Counted from the first letter of the stretch, positions 1 to 9,499 are shown. The stretch is DNA of 64,000 nt from CATQGW01 sp965262235 (GCA_965262235.1 OZ253504.1:2418001-2482000); one strand, 5' to 3'. Translations and numbers: made by a program. The notes: generated from the sequence alone by a model not told the origin.

Positions 1-126
1 CCGGTGTCGTGGATCTTCATGTGGCAGTACAACGGGTTGCTGCCGAGGGGGCAGATTCTCAGGAGTATGGAGGACTTTGCGGAGAAGGTGCTGCCGGAGT
101 TTGGGGGGTTGGGTAGTGGGGGCTAA
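1..126 (+). CDS. LLM-class (luciferase-like) flavin monooxygenase, C-terminal end only
   Basis: Open at the left edge, in frame 1, ending with TAA at 124-126. The last 41 residues are visible, including VSWIFMWQYNGLLPRGQILR, followed by a helix-like stretch ending PEFGGLG. This is the usual tail of bacterial luciferase-like (F420/FMN) monooxygenases, where a final helix follows the motif G(Q/L)xxREQxLRSLELFAxEVxP (family knowledge). The catalytic part lies outside the window, so the substrate cannot be judged. A decayed second copy of this gene end is seen at 5432-5487, on the other side of the surface-protein pair. Confidence 0.6.
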   Translation, partial: PVSWIFMWQYNGLLPRGQILRSMEDFAEKVLPEFGGLGSGG

Positions 127-230
127 GACCTGTCGGACTGTGCGTCGACGGGCCGGATCGACGCCCCGGGGGCGGCCCGCGAGGGCTGGGATGAGGTTGC
201 GTTGGCGGGCGCGGACGGGGCGATGGGCGC

Positions 231-2608
231 TTAGGAGCCGTCGTCTGTCGCGTCGGAGTGTTGCGCGGATGCGGCGATGGCGTCGAAGAACCCGCCGACT
301 TCAGCCGGCGCGTCGGCGGCAATGTTGCGCTCGAGCTCTGTGCCGGTGGCTGGGTCGATCACCAGCGACGATGACGTAGTCGCGTCCAACACCACGATCG
401 GCCGCGTGCCGTCGGCCGCGTCCGTTCGTAGTCGCAACACGACCCAGTCTCGACCCGAGGTCAGCGACAGCGACAGGGTGTGCCCGTCGGCGACGATTCG
501 TACCTCACCGCCCTCGGCCACGGTGGCGCAGCGGTTGACGTCGAGATCGATCGTTGCACGTGGTTGTTGGTCGGACACGAACAAGCATGTGCTCATCTCC
601 GGTTGGGTCGTCGTTGCGGATTGGGTCGCGACGCCGTGCATCGACGCCTCGACGTCTTGCAGGACGGTGCTGCGTGGGTCGTTGTCGCTCTCGGCGTCCG
701 CATTCCTGGTTGCCGGTGCGCCTGGGTAGACCAATACCTCGCCTGCGCCACTATCGGTCAGCACGGCAGCGGACACACCAGAATCCAGCACACGCCAGTT
801 GAGGTCAACGAGCGATCCTTCTGGAACGGTGAATTGGACTCGTTGATCGCCCCAGCGGAAGACGTAGGTGCCTTCGAGCAGGAATGTTCCCGTGGAAGCG
901 GCCGTTGCGCGTTCTCTAATCTGATCGGACAGTGACCCACAAGGCGTAGTTGGCAACGCGGTCGACCGGATGAGCGGATCCGAGGTCAGGAATAGACTTG
1001 TGTGTGACACCCAGCGGTTTCTAACGCAGCTGTGCGTCTTAATCCAGCTCTCGATCTGGTACTGCTCGTATTGGGTGCGTTCGATGTAGCAAATCACGCC
1101 GTCGTCATGAGTCACCGAGCTGATCCAGGTTGACAGCGTCACTTCCGTGTCCCAGAACATATCAGCGGGTCTCGATGGCTTGGGCGGTGGTTCTGGGACC
1201 GGCGGCTGTACTGGCCGCACCTTGGGAGTGGCGGTGGCGCGGTTACTTGGCCCACTCGACGCACGGGCGCGGACTGCGCGGATCTCGACGACATACTCAG
1301 TCCCTGAAACCAGCGGGCGGATGGAATGACTGAGCGCAGTGTGGTCACGGTTGGCCATGGGCTGCCATTCCCCACCGCTGTCACGGTTCAGGATGAACTC
1401 ATACCCATCAATGCGAGGGATATCGGTCGCCAGTCTCCAAGTCAAGTTGATGCCCTCGACGAATGCTGTTGCCGTTAGTTCCGTCGGCGCATTCGGCGGT
1501 GGCCCGAGCACGACGACCTCGATCTCGTCTGAAGCCGCTATCGTGCCTAGCTGCAGCGGGGCGCGCGTCCGCGCGACGATACGGTAGGTCTGTGAGTTGA
1601 TCGGCTGGCCGATGAGCGTGGGATTGGGGTCTTCGGCCCCGAACGGCAGCGCCTGATGGGACCTTATCGTGAACCACCGACGAGTCAATTCGTCCCAGCG
1701 CTGGATGCCAAAATCGCTCTCCACGTGCACGTTCTCCGCATTCCAGCGGAGGGTTACCGTGTATGCGCTGGGCGAATTTGCTGCGTCATCAGGGTCATCA
1801 GGAAGTTGAGGGGCCTCGGGCACATAGGAACGCCGAAAGTCTAGCTGATCCTGTTCCTTTGTCGGGATGTCGGAGGCACACCGCGACGGTCTGGCGCCGG
1901 GGGCCGTCGCCGGCGACATGATTGTACGTTTGTTGGTTTGGTCAACGCTGGTGGGGGAGCGCACGCAGTCCGCCGTGGCGTAATTGCCCAAGCCAAATAC
2001 GTGGCCCAGTTCGTGCATGATTGTGCGCGTCACACGATCCTCGTCATCGGCCAGGATGACGCGCATGGTTTGGCCTGGCTCTCTGTAATCCCTGACATGG
2101 ATTACCAGCGTTCCTGTATAGGTATCATAGTCCGGGTTTGGCAAGGACATAATTCTGGTAATACAGCCGTTTGCAGTTGGATCGCACGCCGCGAGATTCC
2201 GTTTCACATGCACGCTATCAATGCCGCGGTCCGTATCAGATCGTGTGTTCTTGCACGGTTTGTCCGCGGTGGCGAAGACGGAGCCGTCGGGCTTCAGCAG
2301 GAAGACCGCCTCATCGCGAAGGTCGCCGGGCTCCCAGCCGAAGAAATCGTTCCACTCTTCGACCGCCGCCTGCGTCGATAGCGGCAGATCGTCGCTACAG
2401 ACCGGGATCGCCTCGCCAAGGATCACGTTCCGAACGATCCGCCCGCCGGCGATCGGATGGTCATTGACGTTGGTGAGATGCGATGTGGCAGGGTCATCGT
2501 GGCCGGCGCATCGACGCTCGGGGGGCGGGTGAGGCCGAGCGGCGTCAGGGCCGTGATCAGCATGACCACGGTGAAGCACAAGATGGCGACCGCTCGTGAG
2601 TACGTCAT
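231..2608 (-). CDS. Secreted metzincin-like metalloprotease with Fn3 domains, probably frameshifted
   Basis: Second gene of an LRR/metalloprotease pair. The natural start is ATG 2608, 13 nt after the LRR gene stop, and encodes a signal peptide (MTYSRAVAILCFTVVMLITA). That frame must shift by one base around 2515-2527, in a run of six G, to enter the main frame that ends at 231. The main frame carries HELGHVFGLGN (about 2015-1983), which matches HExxHxxGxxH but has Asn (AAT) where the third zinc ligand His should be. Fn3-like segments follow, then two copies of the C-terminal module shared by the local paralogues. The intact homologue is 12478-14802. Frameshift plus lost ligand suggest decay; a sequencing error could explain only the former. 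Expected to be exported. Confidence 0.7.
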
Positions 2609-2621
2609 TGTTGTTGAGTGC

Positions 2622-5138
2622 CTAATCCACGCGCCGCATCGACGCCATGATCTGATCAAACAAGGCATCTGCGTCCGGCGATGTGGTGACCCGATGAGTC
2701 TCTCTGCCTGTGATCGGGTCGATGCCGAGATACGATCCCGTCTTCGCATCGAGGAGTACTGATACATAGTCAGAGAAGCCGGGGAGGGCGTCATCATCGC
2801 GTTCGACGAGGTACAAGGCCTGATGAATCACCTCGCTGCCGGGGGGCACGTCGATGATGAACGGGAGTCCCTCTTCAAGGCGATAGGTTCCCGGTCCGTG
2901 TGCTTCGAGGTAGAACATCACGCGGATTCCGTGCTCGAGCGGGCGGCCATAAGGGGGCGCCCAGACGAAGTTGACATCTCTAGCCGTGCTGGGATCGTCA
3001 ATGAGTGGGCCGCACGCCCCGCCGTATCCGTTGACGAGCTCGATGCCGAAGGTTTTCGGGCTGGCCGTCTCGCCGACGCCGGTCACCGTGAAGCGGAACG
3101 CGCAACGGATGCCATCCGTCTGATAGTCGAAGCGGTCGCCCACCTCGACGGTGTCGTAGAACGCGGTGCGGGAGGTCCCGCTGGCGTCCGTCGGATGGAT
3201 TCGCAGCTCAACGCCCACTTGGGCGGAAGACGCAAAATTGTCGATCGCGCTCGAAGCGTCGCCGGCGGTCTTGAGGAAGGCGTAGCTGCCGGGGGTGGTT
3301 GCAGCGCCGGTGATGTCGAGCGTGTCGTAGCGGAGGGTCGGGACGAGGAAGTTGGTCGTGACCACGACGTCGCCGAGTTCGGGCTTCTGTCCCGGTCGCG
3401 GTAGCGGTCGCGGTCGAGCCTCCGTCAGGTTGAAGGTGATCAGGTTTGAACCAGCCTCATTTGCGGCCACGGTGAAGGTGTAAGTCGTCCCGACCGGTGG
3501 GATGAGCTGCTGGGCAGATGTCGGACTGACGGTGACCTGCAGCGGTTGGCGCTGGAGGTAGAAGCGGGTGTAGTCGGCGGGCAGCGGGGCGGCCGTCACG
3601 ACGGTGATCTGCTGACCGCGCTCGACCTGGTAGCGGCCGTCGTCGTCGGGCGCGAGCAGCAGTTCGGCCGGGATGTCCTGGACCTGGGCGTAATCGTTCG
3701 GCGCGCCAAGATAGACGGCCCGGATGCAGCTGGCGTCGGTGGTCGTGGCGCAGCGGTCGGCCGGCAGCGCCGTGAAGGTGGCCGTCACGGTCTTGTCTGA
3801 GTACAGCTCCAGGATGCAGGTCGTGGCCGTGCCCGAGCACTCGCCGCCCCAGGCCGCGAAGGTGTGGGTGGCGTCGTTCCAGCTCGCGGTCAGCGTGACC
3901 GGCTCTCCCTCAACCTGCGTGGTCATCCCCGTTGGCTCGACGCTGCCACCTTCGCCTGCCGTCGCAGTCAAGGTGTAGGTCGGCAGCGGCGTGACCGGGG
4001 TGTCGGGCGCGTCGGCGGCGCAGTCGGGCAGGTTCAGCTGGGCCAGATCGTTGGTTTCGATCCGGCGCAGGGCGGGCGGGACGCAGCCGCTGAGTCCGCT
4101 GTTGCCCTGCACGTAGAGTCGGCTCAACGAGGACAGCGCCGTCAACTGCGTGGGCAACGCGCCGGTCAGCCGGTTGTGCTCCAAGCGCAGATTGTTCAGG
4201 TTCGCCAGGGCGCCCAGCTGGGTCGGAATCGAGCCGGAGAGCTGATTGCGGGCCAGGTGCAGCCAGTGCAGATTCTGGAGCCGGCCCAAGCGGGCGGGGA
4301 TCGACCCGGTCAGCCGGTTGCCGTCCAGGTAGAGGTTGTTCAGACCGGTCAGGTTGCCGAGTTGCGCCGGAATCGCGCCGCTCAGCCCGACCGCTTCCGG
4401 CAAGGGCCGCGGTCCGCTCAGAATCAGGCCGGTCAGCTGCGGACCGATCGCGCCCAGCTCGGGCGGGATCGGCCCGGAGAGGTGGTTGCCGGCCAGGCCC
4501 AGATAGGTCAACCGGTTCAGGCTGCCCAACTCCGGCGGGATCGCGCCGGTCAGCTGGTTGCGCCAGGAGAGGCGCAGCTCGCGCAGTCCGGTCAGCCGGC
4601 CCAAGGCCGCGGGGAGCGTGCCGTTGATGCCCTGACGCTCCAGGTTCAAGAGCGTCACCCGACTCGCGCCCTCGACCGTCTCGAGCGTGACGCCGGTCCA
4701 GCTCGTGATCGCCGTCGTCGCACTCCAGTTGAGCGTGGCCGTGCCGCGCAAGGTGTCCTTGGCGGCGAGCAGCAGGGCGCAGTCGTCGGCCAGCGCGGGG
4801 TTGTCGGGGTGGGCGGCCAGCGCCGCTCCGTCGACGCATTGCTGGCGCTCGGTGGAGGGGATCGTCACCGTCGTGCTGGGTGCGGGATGCGCGGGCTGCG
4901 GCGTTGCGGCGGCCTGCTGCTGCGGCTCGGCCGGCGGCGTCGCGGTCTGCCCCGCGGAGGTCGGCTGGGTGCGGGCGTCCGAGGTCAGGACGACGGTGAC
5001 CGCCAATGCGCCAGCCAGCAACAGCGGCACGGTGGCGGCTGCGTAGCGCTTCCACCTGGAGGTCGCTGACCATCCGCCTGCGCTCTCGGCGCGCAGCGCC
5101 GCGATGCGAGCCAGAACCGCGCGCGTGAGTTTAGACAT
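2622..5138 (-). CDS. Exported leucine-rich-repeat surface protein with InlB-like repeat
   Basis: 838 residues. ATG 5138 is chosen because GGAGG lies just upstream; a GTG five codons earlier would place that motif inside the gene. A basic N-terminus is followed by one hydrophobic segment (about 33-52) and a Pro/Ala/Gln linker (55-95). An LRR cap (CALLLAAKDTL near 120-130, W.GVT near 147-151) leads into about eight plant-type LRRs (GxIPxxLGxLxxLxxLxLxxNxLSG, 160-370). An InlB-type B-repeat follows (about 388-457), then a module with DRCATTTDASCIRAVY (461-476), and the C-terminal module ending ALFDQIMASMRR. Probably an adhesin or other binding protein; the ligand is unknown. Operon with the downstream metalloprotease. 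Confidence 0.85.
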   Translation of the reverse strand: MSKLTRAVLARIAALRAESAGGWSATSRWKRYAAATVPLLLAGALAVTVVLTSDARTQPTSAGQTATPPAEPQQQAAATPQPAHPAPSTTVTIPSTERQQCVDGAALAAHPDNPALADDCALLLAAKDTLRGTATLNWSATTAITSWTGVTLETVEGASRVTLLNLERQGINGTLPAALGRLTGLRELRLSWRNQLTGAIPPELGSLNRLTYLGLAGNHLSGPIPPELGAIGPQLTGLILSGPRPLPEAVGLSGAIPAQLGNLTGLNNLYLDGNRLTGSIPARLGRLQNLHWLHLARNQLSGSIPTQLGALANLNNLRLEHNRLTGALPTQLTALSSLSRLYVQGNSGLSGCVPPALRRIETNDLAQLNLPDCAADAPDTPVTPLPTYTLTATAGEGGSVEPTGMTTQVEGEPVTLTASWNDATHTFAAWGGECSGTATTCILELYSDKTVTATFTALPADRCATTTDASCIRAVYLGAPNDYAQVQDIPAELLLAPDDDGRYQVERGQQITVVTAAPLPADYTRFYLQRQPLQVTVSPTSAQQLIPPVGTTYTFTVAANEAGSNLITFNLTEARPRPLPRPGQKPELGDVVVTTNFLVPTLRYDTLDITGAATTPGSYAFLKTAGDASSAIDNFASSAQVGVELRIHPTDASGTSRTAFYDTVEVGDRFDYQTDGIRCAFRFTVTGVGETASPKTFGIELVNGYGGACGPLIDDPSTARDVNFVWAPPYGRPLEHGIRVMFYLEAHGPGTYRLEEGLPFIIDVPPGSEVIHQALYLVERDDDALPGFSDYVSVLLDAKTGSYLGIDPITGRETHRVTTSPDADALFDQIMASMRRVD

Positions 5139-5168
5139 CGCTCCACCTCCCACCGGGCGGCGCTGGCC

Positions 5169-5330
5169 GCTGCCGTGTCATTACAACGCTATCGACTGGA
5201 CTGCGGTTCCGCGGGCCCCAGGAAGTCGGCGTGTGGCTGGCGGCGTCGCTCTGTTCGTGTGCTTAAACTCGGGCAGATCATCGCGGGGCTGATGTGCGGG
5301 GTGTTGCCATCGGAGATGGGCCGTCGACAA
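5169..5330 (+). pseudogene. CoA-transferase promoter and 5'-end remnant
   Basis: The stretch at 5169-5212 matches the upstream region of the intact CoA-transferase at 23343 (copy at 23211-23255, sharing the block around ttacaacgctatcgactg). From 5258 it reads VLKLGQIIAG-LMCGV-LPSEMG, clearly the first helix of a CaiB-type enzyme (compare VLEVSQIIAGPMCGV). The start and the remainder of the gene are missing. It lies divergently upstream of the LRR gene, in the same position that the intact CoA-transferases hold relative to the other two surface genes. Confidence 0.6.
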
Positions 5331-5431
5331 GCGGGGGCCGGGTCAGCACCCGATCCGTCGCGGTCCAGGCCGAGCGTGAGGGAAGCTACGCGCGGGCGGT
5401 CTGGCCGCAGCCAAGCGTTGCGCTTAGCTGA

Positions 5432-5487
5432 GCCGGGTGAGGACTTTGCTGACGGGGTGCTGGCGTAGTTCGGTGGGTTGGGAGGGG
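5432..5487 (+). pseudogene. Remnant of the LLM monooxygenase 3' end
   Basis: Reads EDFADGVLA, then a stop, then FGGLGGGG, matching EDFAEKVLPEFGGLGSGG of the gene that ends at 126, with most nucleotides conserved. The in-frame TAG and lost upstream sequence show that it is dead. Its interest is positional: the two copies bracket the 231-5138 cassette. The short match to the complement of the end of the gene at 7452 (agccgggcgaggacttt) is an alternative but shorter similarity. Confidence 0.45.
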
Positions 5488-5532
5488 GGGGCGTAGGCGG
5501 GGTTCGTCGCACCGCCCGCCTCCCCCCAGCCG

Positions 5533-6021
5533 TCAGCGTTGCGGCATGAGTTCGGGGCAGAGGAACAGGATCTCGATACCGTGAACCTGTAGCGCCTCGC
5601 GGTGCTCCCACCAGTCGGTGTCGGAGGCGTTCACGATCGGTGGTGATGTCCCGCTGGCGAGGGCGACGGCGACGAACTTGCGGTCGTCTCTGTCGAACGA
5701 GGCGAGCTCGGGATCATCGGGGAACTCGACGAACTCGCGCTGGGCATCCGGGGTGATCGCGATTCGTCCGATGCGAGCCTCGTTGCCTTGGTTATTCAGG
5801 ACCCACTTGATGAAGGCATCACCCGTGCCGGCCAGTCCGCGCTGGCTGAGGTGGTTTCGGTACTCCCGTAGTACCAGCCAGTCGCCATCCAACAGGAGTC
5901 GGCAATCACGTTGGATGCGTCCAAGCTCAGCCACGCAACGACTCACGCAGGCGTCGTCGGCTTGCGAAGCGAGACCGTTGGCTACTGCCGCGACGTTGCT
6001 ATCAACAACAACCTCGTCCAT
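5533..6021 (-). CDS. PIN-domain nuclease-like protein
   Basis: 162 residues. ATG 6021 overlaps the TGA of the ATPase gene (TGATG), so the pair is translationally coupled; a TTG one codon earlier is less likely. The acidic PIN pattern is visible: VVDSN with D7 and N9, FDRDDRKFVAVA around 109-120, and SDTDWW with D134 and D136. PIN domains are Mg-dependent RNases or DNases (family knowledge). The pairing with a DUF3696-type ATPase suggests an effector nuclease gated by the ATPase, as in defence or toxin modules (inference). Confidence 0.75.
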   Translation of the reverse strand: MDEVVVDSNVAAVANGLASQADDACVSRCVAELGRIQRDCRLLLDGDWLVLREYRNHLSQRGLAGTGDAFIKWVLNNQGNEARIGRIAITPDAQREFVEFPDDPELASFDRDDRKFVAVALASGTSPPIVNASDTDWWEHREALQVHGIEILFLCPELMPQR

Positions 6022-7397
6022 CAACCCGCCGCGTCCGTGGCTCTGCGCTGGATTGCGGCCTCAGTCATCGCCGCAAATTCTCCGAACTCGTCGCCGAAGA
6101 AATCGCTCGGCCAGTTCGTGATGTTGCCGAAGGTGTCCATCTGAAGGTTAGTGAGCTCGGAGCAGGTACCAGCGTTCTCGCAGAAGTACACCGCGATGTC
6201 GTCGTTCGGGAGAGCTGCCTCAGCAACACGGCGCTGTAGCCGTCGGAGAAAGTGCTCGCTGTGACTCTCGACGATGACCTGGACGCCGCGTCGCTTGTGT
6301 GCGTCGATCAGGACATCCGCCAGTCCGGCCTGGACCGATTGGTGCAGGTGCAGGTCCGGCTGCTCGAGGATGATCGTCGAGCCCCGCGGCGCGTAGAAGC
6401 AGAGGACTAGTACGGGGAGGATCTGCGAGACGCCGAAGCCAACATCGGTGATGAGCGTCTCCGGCGCCCCTGCGGATTTGCGCACCTTGACCTGGTAGAG
6501 CGGGCTGCCCGCCGTGAGGCGAACCACGTGAAAGTCGTGGATCAGGCCGAGCTCCTTGAGCCAGTGCGCGACGTGCTGCTCGAGCGAGCGGCTCATGCCT
6601 TGTCCGAGGGCGATCGTTCCCTCGCGTTTCCCCGAACTCAGCATTGCGGATACGGCCTGCTCGCCCGCCGGGCCGACATCCGCGGGCTGTTCGCCGAGCC
6701 ATGAGTATTCGCGCCGGGGATGTGCGCGCAAGGGGCCGAGATAGTGGACGCTTCTCAGTCGTTCCTCGAGCGCGAACGCCAGGTCCGCGAGGAATCCAGC
6801 GTTTTGGAACCGTGCGCGCGCCTCATCGGGGAATCCGTAGCACTTGATCGGTCTGGGCAATGGCGATGTTCGTCCGAGCGCTCGGACGAAGCCGAACGAG
6901 TCGTCCGTTGCGAAGAGCTGGAACGAGTCGTTGCCTGACTCGCTGCGCATTCCGAACTCCGCATCGCCGACGCGGTACGACATCATCGATGCGCTGATGC
7001 CGATGCCGATGCCGTTCTGTCCGTCGACAGCTTCGACGCGGGTGCGGAACTCCAAATCGCTTGACTTGGCTACCACGCGGTCGTCGTGCTTGGTGTCCCT
7101 GATCGTCAGCGACTTCCCCGATTGCCAGCCCAGAGAGATTTCGATCGCGCCCGTCGTCTGGGGGCCATGAACAATGGTTCCGAAGTCGCCCAGGTCGGTT
7201 GGGGTGTTGCGGTCGCCGAAGTGCAGCGTGAGGTTGCGGTCGGAGGACTCGGCCGTTTGCTTGAGCAGGAGGAGGGCCTGAATCAGGCTGGTTTTGCCGG
7301 AGCTGTTGGCGCCGAAGATGCCTGTGATTGGGCGAAGTGCGATGTCGCCCGTGTCTTTCCACGACTTGAACCCCTGGAGCCGGAGGTGGGTCAGCAT
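6021..7397 (-). CDS. AAA-family ATPase, SMC/ABC-like with DUF3696-type C-terminus
   Basis: 458 residues. The N-terminus FKSWKDTGDIALRPITGIFG leads into Walker A GANSSGKTS (29-37). The Walker B/D-loop region ILEQPDLHLH (about 343-352) and the H-loop VESHSEHF (375-382) sit in the C-terminal half, the layout of stand-alone RecF/OLD-like ATPases. The tail with DFFGDEFGEF fits DUF3696. It lies 54 nt downstream of the reductase gene at 7452 in the same direction and overlaps the PIN gene, so it may be read through from the catabolic operon. Role unknown; such ATPase plus nuclease pairs are frequent in phage-defence islands. Confidence 0.85.
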   Translation of the reverse strand: MLTHLRLQGFKSWKDTGDIALRPITGIFGANSSGKTSLIQALLLLKQTAESSDRNLTLHFGDRNTPTDLGDFGTIVHGPQTTGAIEISLGWQSGKSLTIRDTKHDDRVVAKSSDLEFRTRVEAVDGQNGIGIGISASMMSYRVGDAEFGMRSESGNDSFQLFATDDSFGFVRALGRTSPLPRPIKCYGFPDEARARFQNAGFLADLAFALEERLRSVHYLGPLRAHPRREYSWLGEQPADVGPAGEQAVSAMLSSGKREGTIALGQGMSRSLEQHVAHWLKELGLIHDFHVVRLTAGSPLYQVKVRKSAGAPETLITDVGFGVSQILPVLVLCFYAPRGSTIILEQPDLHLHQSVQAGLADVLIDAHKRRGVQVIVESHSEHFLRRLQRRVAEAALPNDDIAVYFCENAGTCSELTNLQMDTFGNITNWPSDFFGDEFGEFAAMTEAAIQRRATDAAG

Positions 7398-7451
7398 CGG
7401 AAGGCGCTCCCAGATCGGCCGACGCGGGACACGGCGACGGCTGGTCTGAGC

Positions 7452-8492
7452 TTAATCGATGTCGAGCCGGGCGAGGACTTTCTGGAGGTTGGCGGGGTCG
7501 GGGCGGAGGGCGCCGACGGGGAAGGAGCGGGCGACTTCGGCGATGGCATTGTTGCAGGGGGTGGCGATTTCTACGTCCTGGCCGCGGTCGGCGACCCAGC
7601 CGTTGAGGGCGTCGATTTCTACGCGGCGGCCGCGGATCACGTCCTGTAGCAGCGAGGGGCGGCCGGCGCCGAGGGCCTCGGCGCCGGCGATCAGCTCGGC
7701 ATCGAGCTCGGTCGAATCGCCGCCGTTGGCGACATCGACGAAGCGTTGGGCGTCGATCCCCCAGACGCCGTCGATTGCGTGGCCGTGGGCGCGGCCGACC
7801 TCGATCACCTCGGCGGCGATGCGGATGCAGAGCCAGCGCGTGTCGTCGCGCGCCCGCACCTCGCCCGAGCCGTAGCCGGAGAGTCCGGCGACCGCGTTGG
7901 CCATGCAGTTGACCGCCAGTTTGCCCCAGCGCTCGCCCCACAGATTGTCGGTCGCTTCGGCGCCCGCGACGTGATTGATGATCGACGCGATGCGGACCGC
8001 GCGGTCGCTCTTGACGCCGTCCAGCTCGCCGACCTTGAAGCCCTGGGTGCGCGTGTCGGTGCGCATGCAGTGGCCCGGGTCGTACATCCCGCAGCCGATC
8101 GTGATGACGCAGCCGAGGGTGCGGTCGCGGCCGGCGATGGCGGCCACGCGCTCGTCGTTGATGCCGTTCTGGAAGTCGACGATCGCGCCGTCGTCGCGCA
8201 CCAGCGGGGAGATGAAGCTGGTCGCCCACTCGGTGTCGTAGGACTTGACCGAGATGAAGCCGAGGTCGAACGGCTCCTCGATGGCCTGTACCTCGTGCAG
8301 GTGCAGCGCGTTGACGGGGACGCGGATGTCGCCGATCAGCGGGCCGCTGAGGCGCAGGCCGTTCTGCTTCATCGCTTCGACGTGGTCGACCCAGTGGTCG
8401 ATCAGCGTCACGTCGTAGCCGGCTCGGGTGAGCAGGCCGCCGACCACGCCGCCGATCGCGCCCGCTCCGATGATTCCGATTCGCTCAGCCAT
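7452..8492 (-). CDS. Ketopantoate reductase (PanE/ApbA)-family NADP oxidoreductase
   Basis: 346 residues, somewhat longer than typical PanE (about 300). The Rossmann motif GAGAIGG is at 9-15, followed by the acidic/basic edge strand VTLIDHW. The C-terminal helical domain typical of the family is present (NCMANAVAGLSGYGSGEVRA near the hinge). In this neighbourhood of acyl-CoA genes it more likely acts on a 2-oxo or 3-hydroxy acid than in pantothenate synthesis (inference). It starts 3 nt after the stop of the MaoC gene at 8496 and is part of the same operon. Confidence 0.8.
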   Translation of the reverse strand: MAERIGIIGAGAIGGVVGGLLTRAGYDVTLIDHWVDHVEAMKQNGLRLSGPLIGDIRVPVNALHLHEVQAIEEPFDLGFISVKSYDTEWATSFISPLVRDDGAIVDFQNGINDERVAAIAGRDRTLGCVITIGCGMYDPGHCMRTDTRTQGFKVGELDGVKSDRAVRIASIINHVAGAEATDNLWGERWGKLAVNCMANAVAGLSGYGSGEVRARDDTRWLCIRIAAEVIEVGRAHGHAIDGVWGIDAQRFVDVANGGDSTELDAELIAGAEALGAGRPSLLQDVIRGRRVEIDALNGWVADRGQDVEIATPCNNAIAEVARSFPVGALRPDPANLQKVLARLDID

Positions 8493-8495
8493 GAT

Positions 8496-8957
8496 TTAGC
8501 TCCGTCGCGGCAGGCGAACGGTCGCCCAACCGGGTGTCGTGACGCCGATTCGTTCGTTCTCGAGCCAGACCTCAAGCTCCAGCAGGCCCGATTCGTGGTC
8601 GCCGTCCAGCTTTGCGGTCACCTTGCCGCGGGCGTGTACGACGTCCTCGGGGATCAGCATTCGCCGCATCTCGAAGCGGAACTTCTGCAGCCAGCCCTCG
8701 GGCCCGGCCCAATCGGTGACCACGCGGCAGAGCGCCGCCTGGGTGAAGCCGGTGTTGTAGAAGATCGTCTCGTGGCCGGCCTCGGCGGCGAAGCCGGGGT
8801 CGTGGTGGACGGCGTAGAAGTCCTGCGAGCCGGAGACCTGCTCGGCCATTTTGGTCCAGCCGAGCTCGAGATCGAAGCCGTCGAGCTTGTCGCCGACGCG
8901 CACATCATCCCAGTAGCGCTGCTCGACCGCGGTGAGGTTGGTGGATTCGGTGGTCAT
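8496..8957 (-). CDS. MaoC-like acyl dehydratase, second subunit
   Basis: 153 residues, a single hot-dog domain. The segment SGSQDFYAVHHDPGFAAEAG (about 42-61) corresponds to the MaoC hydratase motif in which Asp and His act on the enoyl-CoA (family knowledge). Its ATG overlaps the TGA of the upstream MaoC-like gene (ATGA). Two single-domain MaoC genes in tandem usually make a heterodimeric (R)-specific enoyl-CoA hydratase, with the catalytic residues on one partner. The paired genes probably hydrate an enoyl-CoA or act on a related thioester. Confidence 0.8.
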   Translation of the reverse strand: MTTESTNLTAVEQRYWDDVRVGDKLDGFDLELGWTKMAEQVSGSQDFYAVHHDPGFAAEAGHETIFYNTGFTQAALCRVVTDWAGPEGWLQKFRFEMRRMLIPEDVVHARGKVTAKLDGDHESGLLELEVWLENERIGVTTPGWATVRLPRRS

Positions 8958-9499
8958 GCGGGGGCCTCGCCTTCCTGGGCTTCGACCTGTTCGGGCGTGC
9001 GGTGCGTGCAGAGCGTGTTGCGCCCAATCGCCACCAGCTCGCCGTGCTGATTCGTGATTCGCTGCTCCGTCTCGATCCAGACCGACCGCGGGTCGAGCCG
9101 GATCGACTTTTCATACACGTCGATGATCGACATCTGCACCGACAGGTGGTCGCCGACTCGAGCGGGCTGGAGGTACTCCCACTCTGTGTTGAGATTGATC
9201 ATTCGGTCGCCGCGGGTGGGGACATCGACCATCAGGCGCATCGGATCGGCGGTACGGGGCCAGACTCCGGCGCCCGCGAAATAGCGGGTCATCACCGGCG
9301 GGGCGATCACGGCGCCCCACCTGGTCGTCTTGGCGTATTCCGGGTCGAGGAACAGCGGATTGGCGTCCTCGACCATGTGGCAGTGCCGACGGATGGCATC
9401 GTATTCGACCGGGTAGCGCCCGCGCACGACGGCGGTCTGGCGGCCGACCCACTCGGAGCGGACGGCGTTGATGTCGTAAGGGCCGGTCACACGCGCCAT
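8954..9499 (-). CDS. MaoC-like N-terminal (FAS1-type) dehydratase subunit
   Basis: 181 residues from ATG 9499. The longer upstream reading frame runs through a dispersed repeat and is not coding. MARVTGPYDI and the later PLFLDPEYAKTTRWGAVIAP are characteristic of the N-terminal hot-dog half of FAS1-like/MaoC dehydratases, which bind the acyl chain while the partner subunit catalyses. It overlaps the next gene by 4 nt. A short copy of its first codons (MARLTGPYQ) lies at 11277-11303, upstream of the surface gene, showing that this gene start was duplicated. Confidence 0.8.
   Translation of the reverse strand: MARVTGPYDINAVRSEWVGRQTAVVRGRYPVEYDAIRRHCHMVEDANPLFLDPEYAKTTRWGAVIAPPVMTRYFAGAGVWPRTADPMRLMVDVPTRGDRMINLNTEWEYLQPARVGDHLSVQMSIIDVYEKSIRLDPRSVWIETEQRITNQHGELVAIGRNTLCTHRTPEQVEAQEGEAPA

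Noticed and set aside
3864..5069. Long + strand open frames over the LRR gene
   Set aside because: Gln/Val/Arg-rich shadow of the LRR repeats on the opposite strand; no start signal, and the LRR frame is clearly coding.
6823..8229. 468-codon minus-strand frame, Arg/Pro-rich
   Set aside because: Overlaps the ATPase and PanE-like genes in another phase; composition typical of high-GC shadow frames.
7746..9050. 434-codon + strand frame
   Set aside because: Antisense to the PanE-like and MaoC genes; low-complexity Asp/Ala/Val composition with no domain.
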